DNA from: Linnemannia schmuckeri
Lineage: Eukaryota > Mortierellomycota > Mortierellomycetes > Mortierellales > Mortierellaceae
NCBI GenBank assembly: GCA_029449235.1
Contig: JANATG010000014.1
Coordinates: 1,550,001-1,614,000, forward strand
Reading direction: 5' to 3'
DNA length: 64,000 bases
The notes below the pieces were generated by a model. That model made no database searches and had not been told where the DNA came from. It was given only the letters and a program-made list of their open reading frames with translations. Below, in pieces: positions 1 through 12,260 of the stretch. The translations under genes were made by a program, and so were the position numbers. Position 1 is the first letter of the stretch, and every line of letters starts with the position of its first letter.

Positions 1-1506
1 TCTAAGTCTCTACTGTCTCGGCATGTTCTTCATGGCCACACAGGACGACCTCGAAGAGTTCCGGTAAGCATTTCATCCCTTTTCCAATTGGACATTGTGG
101 TTTTCGTTATTTATCCCAACCATGACAATGAACTAACACGAACGCATGCCTGATGCTGTATAAATAGCCCTATTCCAAAATTCTTGTGCGTGAAGGCGGT
201 GATTTTCTTTTCGTTCTGGCAAGGATTTGCAATCTCGGTACTGATTGCTATGGGTATCATGAGCAACACAACACCCGACACTGCCGTGGCGATTCAGGAC
301 TTCTTGATCTGTTTTGAGATGGTCTTTGCATCTGTCGGACATTGGTACGCGTTCTCGCACAAGGATTACACGGAACTGGATATCCACTCTGCTAGAATGC
401 CTATCTACTATGCCGTCAGAGATGCCAGTGGCATCAAGGATATCATCCAGGATTCGTTGGAAACTCTTAGAGGAACTCGGTTCACCTACAGGACTTTTGA
501 GCCCTCGGAGGGTGTTGCTACGGTCGGAATGAGTCGGTCAGGCAGAATCATGGCTGGTCTGAGATACACTGGTGGTGGAGCTGCTAAGTACTGGTTGCCG
601 GATGCCAACAAGATCGGAGCCTCTGGGAGTGGTAGCATATCTGGCGCAGAAGGGCCAGGAGGGCTGGCGGCCAACATGTCGGAGCATCATCGACCAGAGC
701 ATCCCCGGAATCCCAACTCATACAGCCAACAGGTTCTGAGCAGCAGTTATCAGGATCGAGCACCGAGCCTGTACTTTGCAGATGTGGATGAGCACGATGA
801 TGATGGAATGGAGGAGCTGTATGATGCGTCGAAGCAATTGGAGTTTGGCGATTACAATTTCCCGGCGATTGATGTCTATGATCCTAAGCGGTCCAAGGAG
901 AGTGACCGGCGGAAAATGGCTAGGAAGAACAAGAAGAAGGCGAAACAGTATGGTGAGGGGTCGTCGTTGCTGAGGGCTGAGAGCGGGTATGCTGGGGATG
1001 AGACGAGGCCGTTGATGAGCGAGTCTTCGAGTGGTGGTGCTACGTTTGGCAAGTCTGGATGGGATAATCAGGCATCACGGCATGCACAGCAGCAACAGCA
1101 ACAGCAGGATTCGTCGTATTATGTCGGGCGGGCAGGAACTGGACGAAATAAGGAATCTTCATCGTCGAGTAAAGCGGTTGCGTCGCGGGAGGGTTGTATC
1201 GATAACGTCAATGGATATGTCCCGGACAAGAAGAAGAAGAAAGGAGGAGCGTCTCATGCGCCTGTTAACACTCAGGGCTACGGGTACCAACAACAGCAGT
1301 ATCAGCAGCAGTCAGCAGCATCAACGACGACGCAGAACCATCTGAGGAGCGGGTATGATACTTATGGATATGGGTACCAGTCCTACCAGACGGATTCGTC
1401 GACAAGTCAGTGGGGTGGGGTATATAACCAGGGTCAAGGCAACAATGGCCAACAGCAGCCGTCTCCCGAGGAGGAGCATCGCGGACCCATGTTCTTTTTC
1501 TTGTAA
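1..1506 (+). CDS. TMEM184 / DUF300 family transmembrane protein, 3' part
   Basis: This is the C-terminal part of a multi-pass membrane protein of the TMEM184/organic solute transporter-alpha family; the 5' exons lie before the window. Exons are <2..63 and 168..1506, joined through a GTAAGC donor at 64 and a TAG acceptor ending at 167, and the frame stays open for 466 codons. The joined peptide carries the family core: a membrane segment (GMFFMAT), then KFLCVKAVIFFSFWQGF, a second hydrophobic helix, and the segment FLICFEMVFASVGHWYAFS that ends the DUF300 region. A long hydrophilic tail follows, rich in Ser, Gln and Gly with poly-Gln runs and a Lys-rich patch, as expected for the cytosolic tail of fungal members. 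Plant and yeast relatives are vacuolar or endomembrane proteins of uncertain biochemical role. Family confidence is high; substrate unknown. Confidence 0.88.
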
Positions 1507-2130
1507 CAATACTTTCCTTTCTTCTCCTGTGCGATTTTTAGGACATGGGAAAATAAACACAGCATTTCATGTTTCTTGTAACTGCTCACCAAGTCTCCGC
1601 TCTACATGTTCACCTTGAGAGCCGCAATCACTCTCCTCCGACTGAACCTTACTCGTTTTTTCAGACTACTATTGCTTCACGATCCCGCGCGTCACATTTC
1701 ACTTGCCCTCAATATCCAACATTGCTTAATCACACTGGAAACTACAGTGAGTTCCATACAGGCCCCTCACAACAGTGGACTCCCCAGTACCTAACTGCAT
1801 AACACACATCCTTTGAAATCATGAGTCTTTTCTTTTCTACCATTGACCGTCGCTCCCATCATTTTTGTTGCCCACAGAGGGATATGAAGTATTACTGATG
1901 CACGAACAACAAAGACACAAAGGACACAGATAATTGCATGATTGAGAGCGACCGGCCTTCCTGCCAATGCCCGCATCTCTATTCTTTTTGGTCGAGGGGT
2001 TTCCCACCTCCGTATTACTTTTTTGCATTTATCTTTTTCACTTCTTCATCCTCCTCCTCTGCCACCCACATTTTTTTTTCTTTCATTCATTCCGATATTC
2101 CGGCATCCGAATTTCACGCAGCAGGACAAA
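1507..2130. other. Intergenic stretch, no gene seen
   Basis: It holds the 3' UTR of the TMEM184-like gene and a pyrimidine-rich stretch before the monooxygenase relic. The small open frames here are not protein-like in composition. Confidence 0.5.
1552..1557 (+). terminator. poly(A) signal AATAAA of the TMEM184-like gene
   Basis: A canonical AATAAA lies 46 bases after the stop codon of the upstream gene, in an A/T-rich stretch. Confidence 0.5.
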
Positions 2131-4290
2131 ATGATGGAAATCAATCCAGCAATAACATTCAAACATGACAGGTCAATTATGCACGCAAAACGACCTAAAG
2201 TCGTCATTGTCGGCGCTGGATTAGGAGGTCTAACCCTGGGCATGCTTTTGCATAAAGCTAAGATCCCTTCAAGATTTATGAACGTGCCAACGAAGTCCAG
2301 CCTCTTGGTAACTATTGTGAACATATGTTATTCTTTGTTTTATTTCTATTCCTGAATTGGTGATGTTTTTTTTTGTCCCGCTTGGAAATCGTTAGAAATG
2401 AGAAGACCGTTTGTCTCTTTCTGACTCTTTTTTACTCCTTTTTTTGGAATCGCATAGATTTGGCGATGTGCCTTAATGTGACGACTGCCAACTTGTTCAA
2501 GCAATATGGGATCTATGAGGATTTACTCGTGATTGAGAAATACGTCAATTTCAGTATGGGCTTTGCCGCATACAAGGAGGAGTAAGCTATCCGCCGTTTT
2601 TTTTGTCAAAACAGGTTCGCGTCGTAGACGAAAGTGGATTCTCATGAACTTAGCCCCTCCCCTTTTGTTGTTTTCTCCCCTTCCTCCTTTACAAAAATTT
2701 GGAGCAAATGGGTACATCATGACACGCCCACAACTTTACGCCCTGCTTTTGCGCCAAATCCCCACCTCACACCTCCACTTCGGGAAAAAAAGCCTTGATC
2801 ATGGAACGAGGCGGCAACGGCCGCTTAAGCGACGGGACAGAAACCGGGGGTGGTATCCTTGTCGAGGCCGATGGAGCCTACAGCGCTGTCCGGCAGGGGC
2901 TTTACGCGAAATTGAAGAAGGCTAATAGGTTGCCTGTGAGTGACGGGCTGCCGCTTCCATTTAGTAGAGTGTGTCCTGTGGGACAGACGTGGGTGTTGAC
3001 GGAGGAAGAGTTTTCGGATGTGGGTAAGGAGCAATGTCAGTTCCGAGGGACTATTAGCGTTGAGAAGATATACGCCGTAAGAGCTGTCTGGTCTACTGCG
3101 AAAATGTCTGAATTTTTGGGCCATGTGGGTGGTTCCAAAACTATACTTGACAGGCTCTCGTTTTTTTTTCTCGACACTTGAAAGCTGTTAGTGGTCGACA
3201 TTCACAGCCGCCGAGCGAACCGTAGCCTGCACGGTTGTTCTCTTTCTAGACGAAGAAACAGACAAACAGAACGACGCCTTCCGAAACTCGGAATGGGGGC
3301 CCGAGGCTGCTTTGACCATGTGTGAGGACGTCAAGGATTTCGCAATTATTAGTAGACATGGTGAAGAGGATAGGAAGCTGATGTTGGGGGATTAGTTTAA
3401 GTGGTCGAGTAAGGATCAGATCTCGAAGGTGATGTTGGAGAAGGTGTTTTGGGCTTGGTATGATTGTCGAGCTATCCTCATTGGCGATGGTAAGCATGCA
3501 CAGGTTTTATGTAGCGCATGAAGAAAGGAAAAGGTTCATTGTGCTATTATTGAAAGTATGAGGTTTACTGAATGATTCTCTTCTATATCGGTTTTTCGTT
3601 ATCTTTTTTTGTTAGCATGCCACAAGGTATGATATGAGGTCAGGGGCCCTGTTATGGTTGTTTTGCATCTTGGTCGCCATATGCCCATCTATTCCTGTGG
3701 TTACGCTTATTGAATCATCCTTTTTTTTCTGTCTTCCGATATTAGTTCAGCCCGGCAGGAGGCGCGGGTGCAGCAAACGCCATGCACGACGCGATCGCAT
3801 TGGCAAACCGAATCAACGGCCTCCCATTCCACTCGATCGTGGACGAGATTGAGGCTGCATTCAAGGAGTATAAGTACGAGCTTATAGAGTGGGTCAATGC
3901 TGCTTTTGAAGCTAGCGAAATGATGTGCAACGTCGTTGGTCAGGTTAAAAAAAAAACCAACTACGGGCTGTTAAATTCTTTGCTGTGCTTGTAGATCTTC
4001 AGTCTGATCCGAATTTTTCTTCACCATCCCTGTCCTTCTTTAATTCTCCACTACACGACAAAAAAAATGACCATTAGTCAATGGTTTCAAAAATCACACG
4101 GACAATCATCAAGCGGGACCCCGGTTGGCTGATGCGCAAAATGGAGTGTCGTCAGTATTGTCATCGCCTCCAGGTTGCCTTCTTGCCGCGCGTTGAGGAT
4201 AAGGGCTCGCTTCGATCTGCGTCCCAGCCCAGTTTGGCTGTCAAAGCCCCCAGGAGCCGTCGTGGACTGCTGATGCTGATCCTGCTGAAA
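2131..4290 (+). pseudogene. FAD-dependent monooxygenase, broken
   Basis: This is a decayed member of the PHBH/salicylate-hydroxylase-like FAD monooxygenase family, which hydroxylates aromatic or terpenoid substrates with NAD(P)H and O2. The N-terminus has the dinucleotide-binding fold VVIVGAGLGGLTLGMLLHKA (about 2197-2256). One base is missing just after this (about 2266), because the next frame resumes with FKIYERANEVQPL. Further blocks in order are a YGIYEDL segment (about 2505), the DGAYSAVRQ motif (about 2870), an FRNSEWGPEA block (about 3280), the FAD-phosphate GD motif before a GTAAGC donor (about 3489), and SPAGGAGAANAMHDAIALANRI (about 3750-3810). The C-terminal LPRVEDKGS block is at about 4190. 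An in-frame TAG at 3393-3395 interrupts the otherwise clean GD/FKWSSKDQISK stretch. With a frameshift and a stop, an intact product is unlikely. The start at 2131 is a guess; 2179 is an alternative. Confidence 0.8.
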
Positions 4291-4347
4291 ACCAAGCAGG
4301 GCAGGAAGTTGTTGTTGTTTGAAAACCGCGTGCATATTATTCATTAA

Positions 4348-4990
4348 AAAAGAGGATAGGATGTTGTATATTTTTTAAATTGAAGCGGTATAAAAATGAA
4401 CAATGAAAAAACAAGGGAGTGAAGCGCCACATTTTTTTTCTTCTTGTGTTGTGTGGCCATGTCCTGTGATTTTTTTTCTTTGCCGGCTGATGCTTACGTG
4501 AATTCCAGCTTCTGATCCATCTCCGTCCCAATGTGGAAATCCAAGCTGCAAATTTGTCTTTTATGCCTGCAAATTAAGAAATTTGTTTTTCCAAAAATAT
4601 CCTAACAAATCAAGAAAAGAAAGAAAAAGCAAAAAACTAGGTTTAAGCATGAGAACACGTAGAAACACTTCAGAATACGATATATAGTTTAAATCTATCT
4701 GAAGTATCTTGAAACTGTTTCAAAAGGTTCAACTTCGGAAAGTGTGACACGAATGCTGTTGCTTACATATCATTTTCGCAAACTCATACGCCTGCTGTCG
4801 TCCCGGAGAGTGGAGAATCAGACCCTTCATTCTAGCTCACGTCCATCTCATCCAAACACCTTTCTTCTTCCTCCTTAGCTCTAGTTCCTACAGTTTTGTG
4901 GGGTACACTCGGCGTGCTCCTCTTCTTCAAGCGAAAAGGCGGTTGTAGTTCTGCGTTTTAGAGGTAATGAAATCATGTCTAGAAACAAGA
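4348..4990. other. Intergenic stretch, no gene seen
   Basis: An A/T-rich spacer lies between the 3' ends of the convergent monooxygenase and NACHT-WD40 pseudogenes. Nothing recognisable on either strand. Confidence 0.5.
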
Positions 4991-7900
4991 TCATTTCTCA
5001 TCTTCCTTGGCTCTGTTATTGGTAGTGATTTGGTCAATCCAAAGGTCGACCCTGTCATTTATCTCATATATCAGCGCCCACTTCCGGTCCAACAACATGG
5101 GGTCTTGCACCAAATCGTCTAGAGTCGCGAAACCCTCCATGGCCTCCTCCCAGATTAAATCATCTTCAATGGTCCATGAGCACATATCCTGCTCATCACG
5201 TATCTCATCTCTGGGTAATAGTGACGAACCGGCAACCGCGCCACGTTGAAGGAGGAGTGCACGATCGACCTTGGCTAGCCCGATAGTATGCTCGAATATG
5301 ACGCCCACAGGGAAAAGCTGACCAATATTGGACCCCAGACCAACTCAATTCGGACGTTCACCTCATCCTGAACAACTCGCCAGACACGTATGGAGCGATC
5401 CGTACATCCAGTGACAAACTCCGAAAGTCCTTGTGGATTCCAGTCAATGCTTTCTACTTTCCCGAGCAACCCCCGAACCAATGCCATGCACGATTGATTT
5501 CTCATCATCCATGTTTCGAGACGCCAAAGTCGGATCATGTTGTCATCGCTCCCTGCAGCTTATCCAAAGGCTACAGGTCGAAAATGATATGCAGACAACC
5601 TTGCGTGCGCCTCCAATCAACCTAACACAGGGCGGCATCGATAATAAACTCCACAGGTAAATTGAGCCAACTGCGGTGCCAATGGCGAGCTGCTTGCCAT
5701 CGGAGGAAAAAATCGATAGGGTTATTATATCTTTTGACAAAGACATTATCCCCAATGATGCCTTCCATGGTATCCTCCATGGTGCCCTCGTCTGACGGTT
5801 GTAAAGGCTAATAGACCTGCTTGTACAAATGGCCAAGAGGAATGGTATTGATGAGAAAGCTAGACTGATAATGGGACTGTGTCCAGAGATGTTGACGAGA
5901 ATGGTGTTTTGCGCTCTCGTATGAGTGTCTCACAGTCGCACGGTCGTGTCTTCACTCGCAGACACGATCCTCCGCCCACAAGAGGAAGACGCCAAGCGAT
6001 ACACGACACTATCATGCGCTTCCAAAAACCGCATTCGTGTGCAGGTCTGCCAGTCCCAAATTCGAATGCCCCCGTCCTCACCGCCGGTTGCAAACGTGGT
6101 GGCATCGTACGAACAGGCGGCTGAACTGATCCTGGTAGCGTTGAAGCCCCGCTCAGCACTGAGAGTGCCCTTACAGGCATCCCATTGACCCACCACACCT
6201 TTCGTATTGACGGTGAGAATATGTCGACCATCAGCGGTGTAGGTTATGAGTGAAGTATTGCCGGAGAAATCCTTCAGATCTAAGGTTGCCCAACTGATAT
6301 TGACATCCCAAAGCCGAATAGATCGATCATCATCTCCTGAAGCAATCTGTAGATCATTTGGAGAGAGAGAGATAACCTTAATGCCGCCGGAATGACCAGA
6401 CAGAACGGATAGGAGCACACCAGTTGACGGATCCCATAGTCTCACCGTGCTGTCGTTGCTGAAGAGACTAAAAAATGGCCCTTGGAAGAGAATACGGTGC
6501 TGGTAACGGCCTCAGTATGACCGCGTAGAACGACACTAGACTCTCCAAAGACCGCGTTCCAAATTTGCACATCACCTTGCTCGTGTCCGGTACTGAGCCA
6601 GAGCCCATCGGAAAAGTAAGCAAGGCATAGAACCGGCCCAAGCGGAGCGGCCCAAGCAGCACCAAGCTCTCCTGACACCGCATCCCAAAATCGAATTGTT
6701 TCATCCATGCTGCCCGACACAACCTAATGTCCATCAGGTGAATATATGACTGCCACGACACTCCTGGTATGACCCTTCAGCACGAAAAGGATCCTTCCGC
6801 TCTCCGCGTCCCACAACCGCACCGCATCATCGCTGACGGATGCAAAGTTCTTGCCACAAGGAGAAAACGCCACCGATTTCAGGTCTTGAGTGTGACTGCA
6901 TGACCGACAAAACCTTGCCACTGGTGCAATCCCACAACCGTGCTGTACCTTCCCTGCTCCTGGTCACAAACTGCCGACTGTCAGGAGAAAATGCAATGCA
7001 GAGGGCTCGAGCCGCTGGCATGGACTCATAGATCCCTGTCCAGGTAGTAGTGTCAAAAATACTGATGGTCCCATTCGCCAGAACCAAAGCGAGACATTTT
7101 CCATCAGGCGAGTAGACACAGGCTTTAACACTACTACCCGTCTTCACATAAGGCAACTCTCCAAACCGAACATCCTCCATCTGCGAGTTGTTAAAGTTCA
7201 CTTGTCTCAACCAACTCCTTGTGAAGTTGACACCTTTTAGGTCAGCCCCTTGAAAAAGAGCCGAATCGAACTAACCTCCAGAAAGATCAGCCCCTGCGAT
7301 CCTGACATCTCGAAGATCGGCACCATTGAATCGAACTTCGGCTCTGACCAAGATAGTAATGGCGTTGGCCGCTGCGATGGCGACATTGGTTTCAGTCTTG
7401 GACTGGTAAACGATAGAATGAAGCTGCTGCAGAAATCCGGGGTTCAACTTCATTCTTTCACACAGAAACTGGATAACGGACGGTTCTGCGAGCAGGCTTC
7501 GTGTAAACAGGGGGCCATTGGAGTCGAGCGGATGGACGATGGAGGACTTGGATCGCGATTGCGCATCAAACTCAGCGACTTCTCCATGAATGCTAGGGTC
7601 GAAGACGGTGCGCGAGAAGAAATACTCCAGCATGGACCGGTGGATGAATCGGTACAGGCTGCCGGTACGAGCCAGCGGGCTCGACTCTCGCAGAAATCGG
7701 GCCTCGGGTTGTGGTCCAAAGAACTCGGCTTTCCATGAATTCTTGTGATCGAGGTGGATGTATTGAACCAATGGATTGCCGTCATGCCTGTCAAAGATTG
7801 CCAGGGCCAGCCTTTTAGGATAGTCCACGCCTAGGGATGTGAAGCCCTTTTCGATCGTGTGCTCCAGCATCTCGCGCTCGTCGTCGTTCAATGTATTGTC

Positions 7901-8934
7901 ACGAAGCCGTCGCATGTTGACCCCGAGCCATTCATTTACAAAGTGGTCGTAGAGTTGAACGCGCGTAATTTGGATGTTCGATAACTCCTTCTTGTCCTTG
8001 GTGACACCTGGCAAGGCCTCCAATGTCAGCGTCAATAGGAAGGGATTTTTGACAAGCTCCATAAGGTTGGGGATCGTGGTCAGCATCAGCATGTAGTCCT
8101 CGGTGACCCAGGGTCGCCGTTCGAGAGGAACGTAACGAGCAACATAGTCTTCAACCTGCTTCCTGGAGAAGGAAGCAATCACTGCTTCTTGAAAGAGACC
8201 AGAGTGGGCTTTGGCGTAGCGATCCGCAGATTGGGAACAAAACGGTCCAGGTAGACAGGACCCAGATACTGAGTTCGGCAGGAGATGATCACCTTGGCGC
8301 GCCACTGATCCTTCTGATTTAGTCGATTGGCCTTATGGAGGTTTGCGGTGAGTTGGCTTTCATTGTATCCATCACATATGAGAATGAGCTGTCGGTTCTG
8401 CTTGATCTCCTGGATTTCGTCATCGGAAAAGTCGTGGATCCGTAGCTGCTTGGCGACAATGTCCTGATCCGGTCGATCAATGGTGGGGAGGTTTATGAAC
8501 AGCGGAATAGGGTCGTCTTTATTGTAGTTGATCCAGAGATGATGCTCCAGGTACCGGTCAAATGTTGACTTCCCGGCTCCTGAATCACCGAGCAAGACTT
8601 GGCGGTCACTGTCCAAGAACCCTAGAACACTGTCCATGAGGGAGAACAGGTCCTCATCCTTGGCTTGCAGGTTGGCCTTGGCGATTGGAGAAATATAGAC
8701 CGGTTGATGAAATTCGTCCAGTCGACTGCCTTTCAGCATTTGCACACTATGCTCGACGTAACTTGCAACCTCCTCGGGCGATTTAGCATTAGCAACCACT
8801 GAGATTGACGCTAGCTGATCGCCAGATGCCAGCTCGCTGTAGTGAACGTCACGCTTCCTGACGGGTTGAGCAGTACTACCACCACCACCATCACCGCCGT
8901 CCGAAATCGGTCGCTTACGACGATTGTCGGTCAT
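4991..8934 (-). pseudogene. NACHT - pentapeptide - WD40 NLR-like gene, multiply broken
   Basis: On the minus strand an ATG at 8934 opens a STAND/NLR-like protein. A Walker A GDSGAGKS lies at residues 116-123 and a Walker B-like LILICDGYNE near residue 165. A helical NACHT-associated region follows (LTTIPNLMELVKNPFLL), then pentapeptide-like AxLxG repeats (FNGADLRDVRIAGADL). At least seven WD40 blades come next (for example CIAFSPDSRQFVT, IRFWDAVSGE, SIRLWDV). Family members are cytosolic sensors thought to act in non-self recognition. The frame breaks at several points. In-frame stops sit at 7271-7273 (SGG*FDSA), 6724-6726 (SPDGH*VVSGS) and 5930-5932 (TTVRL*DTHT). One-base shifts are needed near 8228, 6900, 6455, 5565 and 5320. 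The peptide resumes as clean family sequence after each break, so this is a fairly young pseudogene rather than a set of short genes. Confidence 0.88.
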
Positions 8935-9608
8935 GGTAGATATGCTAATGATACAAACACATCGTAACAGATAAATATGTGTGCAATGAATACATCGATT
9001 AATGCAGCCACAGCACACCTCACTGCGAAATATTCGACAGGGTCAGTACCTTGAATTGAGACAAGGTGTATTTTTATGAAAGGTCAGAGCGATTTGTCTG
9101 GACGGGTCAAGTTAGCGGACAGACGAAAGCAGCAAATGGCTAAAGATAGTGAGACAGCGTGACGAAGAATGAAAACAATATGTCAATTAACATGGCCATT
9201 GCATCTGGTTGTTGAAAGGCGACTTCAGAAAAAGATGTGGACACTTACAAGTCAGATCGTAGTCTTGATTTTCGTTCTATTTTTTCTTTCTTTTCTGCTG
9301 CTGTTGATTATATCTTGGTAGAACTGGTGAGTAAGGAAGGTGACTAGAGTGAAGCTCGTTTGACTAGAGATGATGAAGAAGGGCGAAGGAGTGTTAAGAA
9401 CCGTGCTGCTAAAGAGTATTCTTTGCTGGTTGTTGCGGTGGCTTGTGTACTGCTGCTGTGCAAAAATTCTTACGCATTCTCTCTTCCTACTCGAAAAGAG
9501 TCATTGTCAGGAGAAATGGCGAGTTTAATTTCTATATGGCCAAAAAACGATGACTTAATTTTCTCCCTCTACTTTTTCACGGCTGAAGTCTTTAAAAAGT
9601 CTCTAGCT
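8935..9608. other. Upstream region of the NACHT-WD40 pseudogene
   Basis: The former 5' region of the minus-strand pseudogene. The 87-codon plus-strand frame at 9360 has no recognisable domain and I do not call it a gene. Confidence 0.4.
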
Positions 9609-9900
9609 CTATGTCAGCTTTGACCCCTTATTATTTCTTCTAATCGAATAGGTATACTCGACGACCGGGAGTCCGTCTTGCTTGTCAAAGATCGCGCATG
9701 CTAGTCTCGTAGAATATTCGAGACCGATGAAATTATATCCTGCTTCTAAGAGGAGTTCTAAGCCAGTGTGGCCATCGGCGGACAAGGATGGTGGACAACT
9801 ATTGATATTAGGTCGCAAAGGATTAATCCGTTGTGAGCACCTAACGGTGGAAAGCGAAATAGGGATAAGTCCACGCTACCAAGAATGATGGTCAGCGTAT
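9609..9900 (-). pseudogene. Relic of a second NACHT-family gene (NACHT-associated helical region)
   Basis: A short minus-strand frame contains LLLEAGYNFIGLEYSTRLACAIFDKQDGLPVVEY. It aligns without gaps to the segment of the neighbouring NACHT-pentapeptide-WD40 pseudogene that reads TIEKGFTSLGVDYPKRLALAIFDRHDGNPLVQY. Nothing of the P-loop, pentapeptide or WD40 parts is seen next to it, and the flanking frame is full of changes. It is a separate, older and heavily eroded copy in the same orientation, not an exon of the larger pseudogene, which has its own intact version of this segment. Confidence 0.7.
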
Positions 9901-10656
9901 TTGTACGCTCGACTTTTACTTTTTTTCGTCTTCATTTTTGTTATCTACGACAGATTGCATGAGTTTTTTTTCTGTAGCGTGAACCAAAGGCACCGGCTTG
10001 TTCGATTTTGATAGACACTCTGTGGAGTTATGATGACTGGAAATGAGCTAAGCCGCTGATCTGTTCCTGTTTTTGGAGTAGTTCATGCTACTGCCATTGA
10101 GAAAAAAATCCCGTCACCAGCGAGGGATCTTCGTAAGGGAAGCGGATTAGGGTCCATTTTCGGAGTTTGGACAGGCATTAAGAATAAAATTGAAGTGGGT
10201 TGGCTAGGAGCAACAATTAGAAACAATGTGAAGGATTGGACAATGATATCAATGGAACGACATTTTTTAAAGCAATGGATGAAAAAACAATGTGCTATTA
10301 TTTTTATTGACTTTGAGCGTTCAGTCCTAAAAGGCACTGAAAGGGAGAGAGAACGAGTGCGGATCAGAATAAAGGAAGAAACACGGTGTTTCCTTCTGTG
10401 TTTGTTCGCCCCTCGCGTTTTGGCCAAGTTGTAATGTAGGACGACAGTCACGATCATCACACACAAGCCACATTTTTTTTTTTTTTTGTTAACCTTGGGA
10501 CAAGCAAGAGCCCTTGAAAGCACAAGTACACTCTCTGCTCCACCCTCTCTACTTCCGCAATCATCCTCCTCTTGACCTCCGCATCACCGACACACCAAAG
10601 TCAACACAACAACCTAATTCAACAACTCTCACACAACACATACTAAATACTGCATA
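9901..10656. other. Intergenic and promoter region of the Nop6-like gene
   Basis: It includes a T-rich tract near 10472-10487 and a CA-rich leader just before the ATG at 10657. The 146-codon minus-strand frame at 10083-10523 is unlike any family I know, has biased composition, and overlaps this promoter, so I leave it uncalled. Confidence 0.4.
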
Positions 10657-11908
10657 ATGGCCGTCGAGAAACTCAACAAGAAGCAAAAGAAGGCGAACGA
10701 GTTCAGGAACAAGAAGAGAAAACTTGACGACTCTATCGCTGACGTCCCCGAGGACGATAACAACAACACTAACGTCGATAACGAGACCAAGGAAGACAAT
10801 AAGAAGGAGAAGAAGGAAAAGAAGAAGGAGGAGGTTCAAAAAGAGTCCGAGGACGGAGCAACAGCTGACGGCAGGAAGAAGCGTAGAAGAGGCAAGGGTG
10901 CTGCCAAGGAGGAGGCACCCGCCACCTCAACAGAGGGAGCAGAGACTAAGGAAGGCGAGGCCGCTGTCAAGGCTGCACCCAAGAACCAAAAGTTCATTGT
11001 CTTTGTCGGTATGGAGCTTTTTTCGGGACATTGCTGGATCAGCTGAGTTGGTTATCGGGACAAGGTGTGACAAGCTACTCACTACTTTTCGCGTTGTTTT
11101 TATTCTTGGCTTATAGGCAACCTTCCTTACAATATTACCAAGGAGCAGTTGGAGAAGCATTTTGAGAGCTGTGGTATGTGTCCGGGATGGGTCGCTTTCA
11201 GTTCATCAGTTGGTGCGGGGTACTTGCTAGAAAAAACAACATGAGCTTTTTTTTTCTTACTAGTACTTCTATGTTATGTTTTCGTCCATATAGGCAAGAT
11301 TTCGTCTGTAAGAATCCAGACTGACAAGGCAACAGGAAAGGGCAAGGGATTTGCATTCATGGAGTTCCCTGAGCCAGAATCTATGCAGGTATGAGTCATG
11401 TTATGCCAGTGCTGTTTGACAATTGGCGTAATTCAACAGGACTCTAGTGTTTTCTAATAGCATGTTTCGTTTTTGAACATCATAGAAAGCATTGTACTTT
11501 CACAAGACACTGTTCAATAAGAGACCTATCAACGTGGAACTGACTGCAGGAGGCGGAGGAAATAAGAGTGCTGCCAGGAAAAAGAAGATCGCAGACAAAA
11601 ACGAAGCCCTGAACGAGGAGCGCGTAAGTCAAACCAACGGAATTATTTTCTTTATCTGGACCGATGTTGTGAACAGGAGCTGTTTCCTCTTGAACTAATC
11701 TCCCTATGTATTGTCAATTGATGATTATTAGCGCAAGGTCCACGAGAAGCACATTGCACCAGCAAAGGAGGCCAAGTCATCTTATGCTGCTGCCAACCCC
11801 CCAGTGGTTCAAAAGGTCGCCCCCAAGACCTTCAAGAAGCCCGCAGATATGAGTGACGCCAACGCTATTGTTGTCGATGGACTCGCGGCGCGTCTTCGTC
11901 GTGGATAG
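10657..11908 (+). CDS. NOP6: RRM protein of Nop6 type (40S ribosome biogenesis)
   Basis: Five exons (10657..11008, 11117..11173, 11294..11388, 11486..11623, 11732..11908) join into 272 codons with GT-AG introns. Residues 1-110 are very Lys/Glu-rich and nucleolar-like. A single RRM follows, with RNP2 FVGNLPYN and RNP1 GKGFAFMEF. After it comes the diagnostic RPINVELTAGGGGNKS stretch, and then a basic tail ending in ARLRRG. The same order (charged N-terminus, one RRM, INVELT-GGGG) marks budding-yeast Nop6, a nucleolar protein that binds early pre-ribosomes and helps 40S assembly; that role is transferred from the family. The first intron splits the Gly codon inside RNP2. Start chosen as the first ATG after a CA-rich leader. 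Other nucleolar RRM proteins are possible but fit less well. Confidence 0.82.
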
Positions 11909-12130
11909 ATATCTCTTACTTTTTTTCTACATTGCATCTTACCCAGCATTTTTCTTCATTCCTATTACATGCATATTAAACACATCGTGTCACAACAAAC
12001 CACAAAAAATGATAATAGCATTCCCTTTTTCTATGGTGCATACAGATTTCTAGTTTGCAGCAATGGCCCAGACCATTGATGTCCATGTCCATCTATATCT
12101 CTTGGGTCCTTTCATATTATTTTTCTTCCC

Positions 12131-12166
12131 GTCTGTCTGTCTGTCTATCTATCTGTCTATCTGTGT
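12131..12166. repeat. Tetranucleotide microsatellite (TCTG/TCTA)n
   Basis: About nine tandem units of TCTG mixed with TCTA. Confidence 0.85.
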
Positions 12167-12221
12167 CTACTTTCACATGCTACTTTCTAGTATCCGCAGC
12201 CCATTGATTTTCAATGGTAGT

Positions 12222-12222
<1 letters not shown>

Positions 12223-12260
<38 letters not shown>
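12223..12260. repeat. Poly(T) tract, about 38 nt
   Basis: Uninterrupted T run in the gene-free stretch; length may be inexact in the assembly. Confidence 0.9.

Noticed and set aside
10083..10523. 146-codon minus-strand frame upstream of NOP6
   Set aside because: Biased composition, no family, and it lies in the promoter and leader of NOP6.
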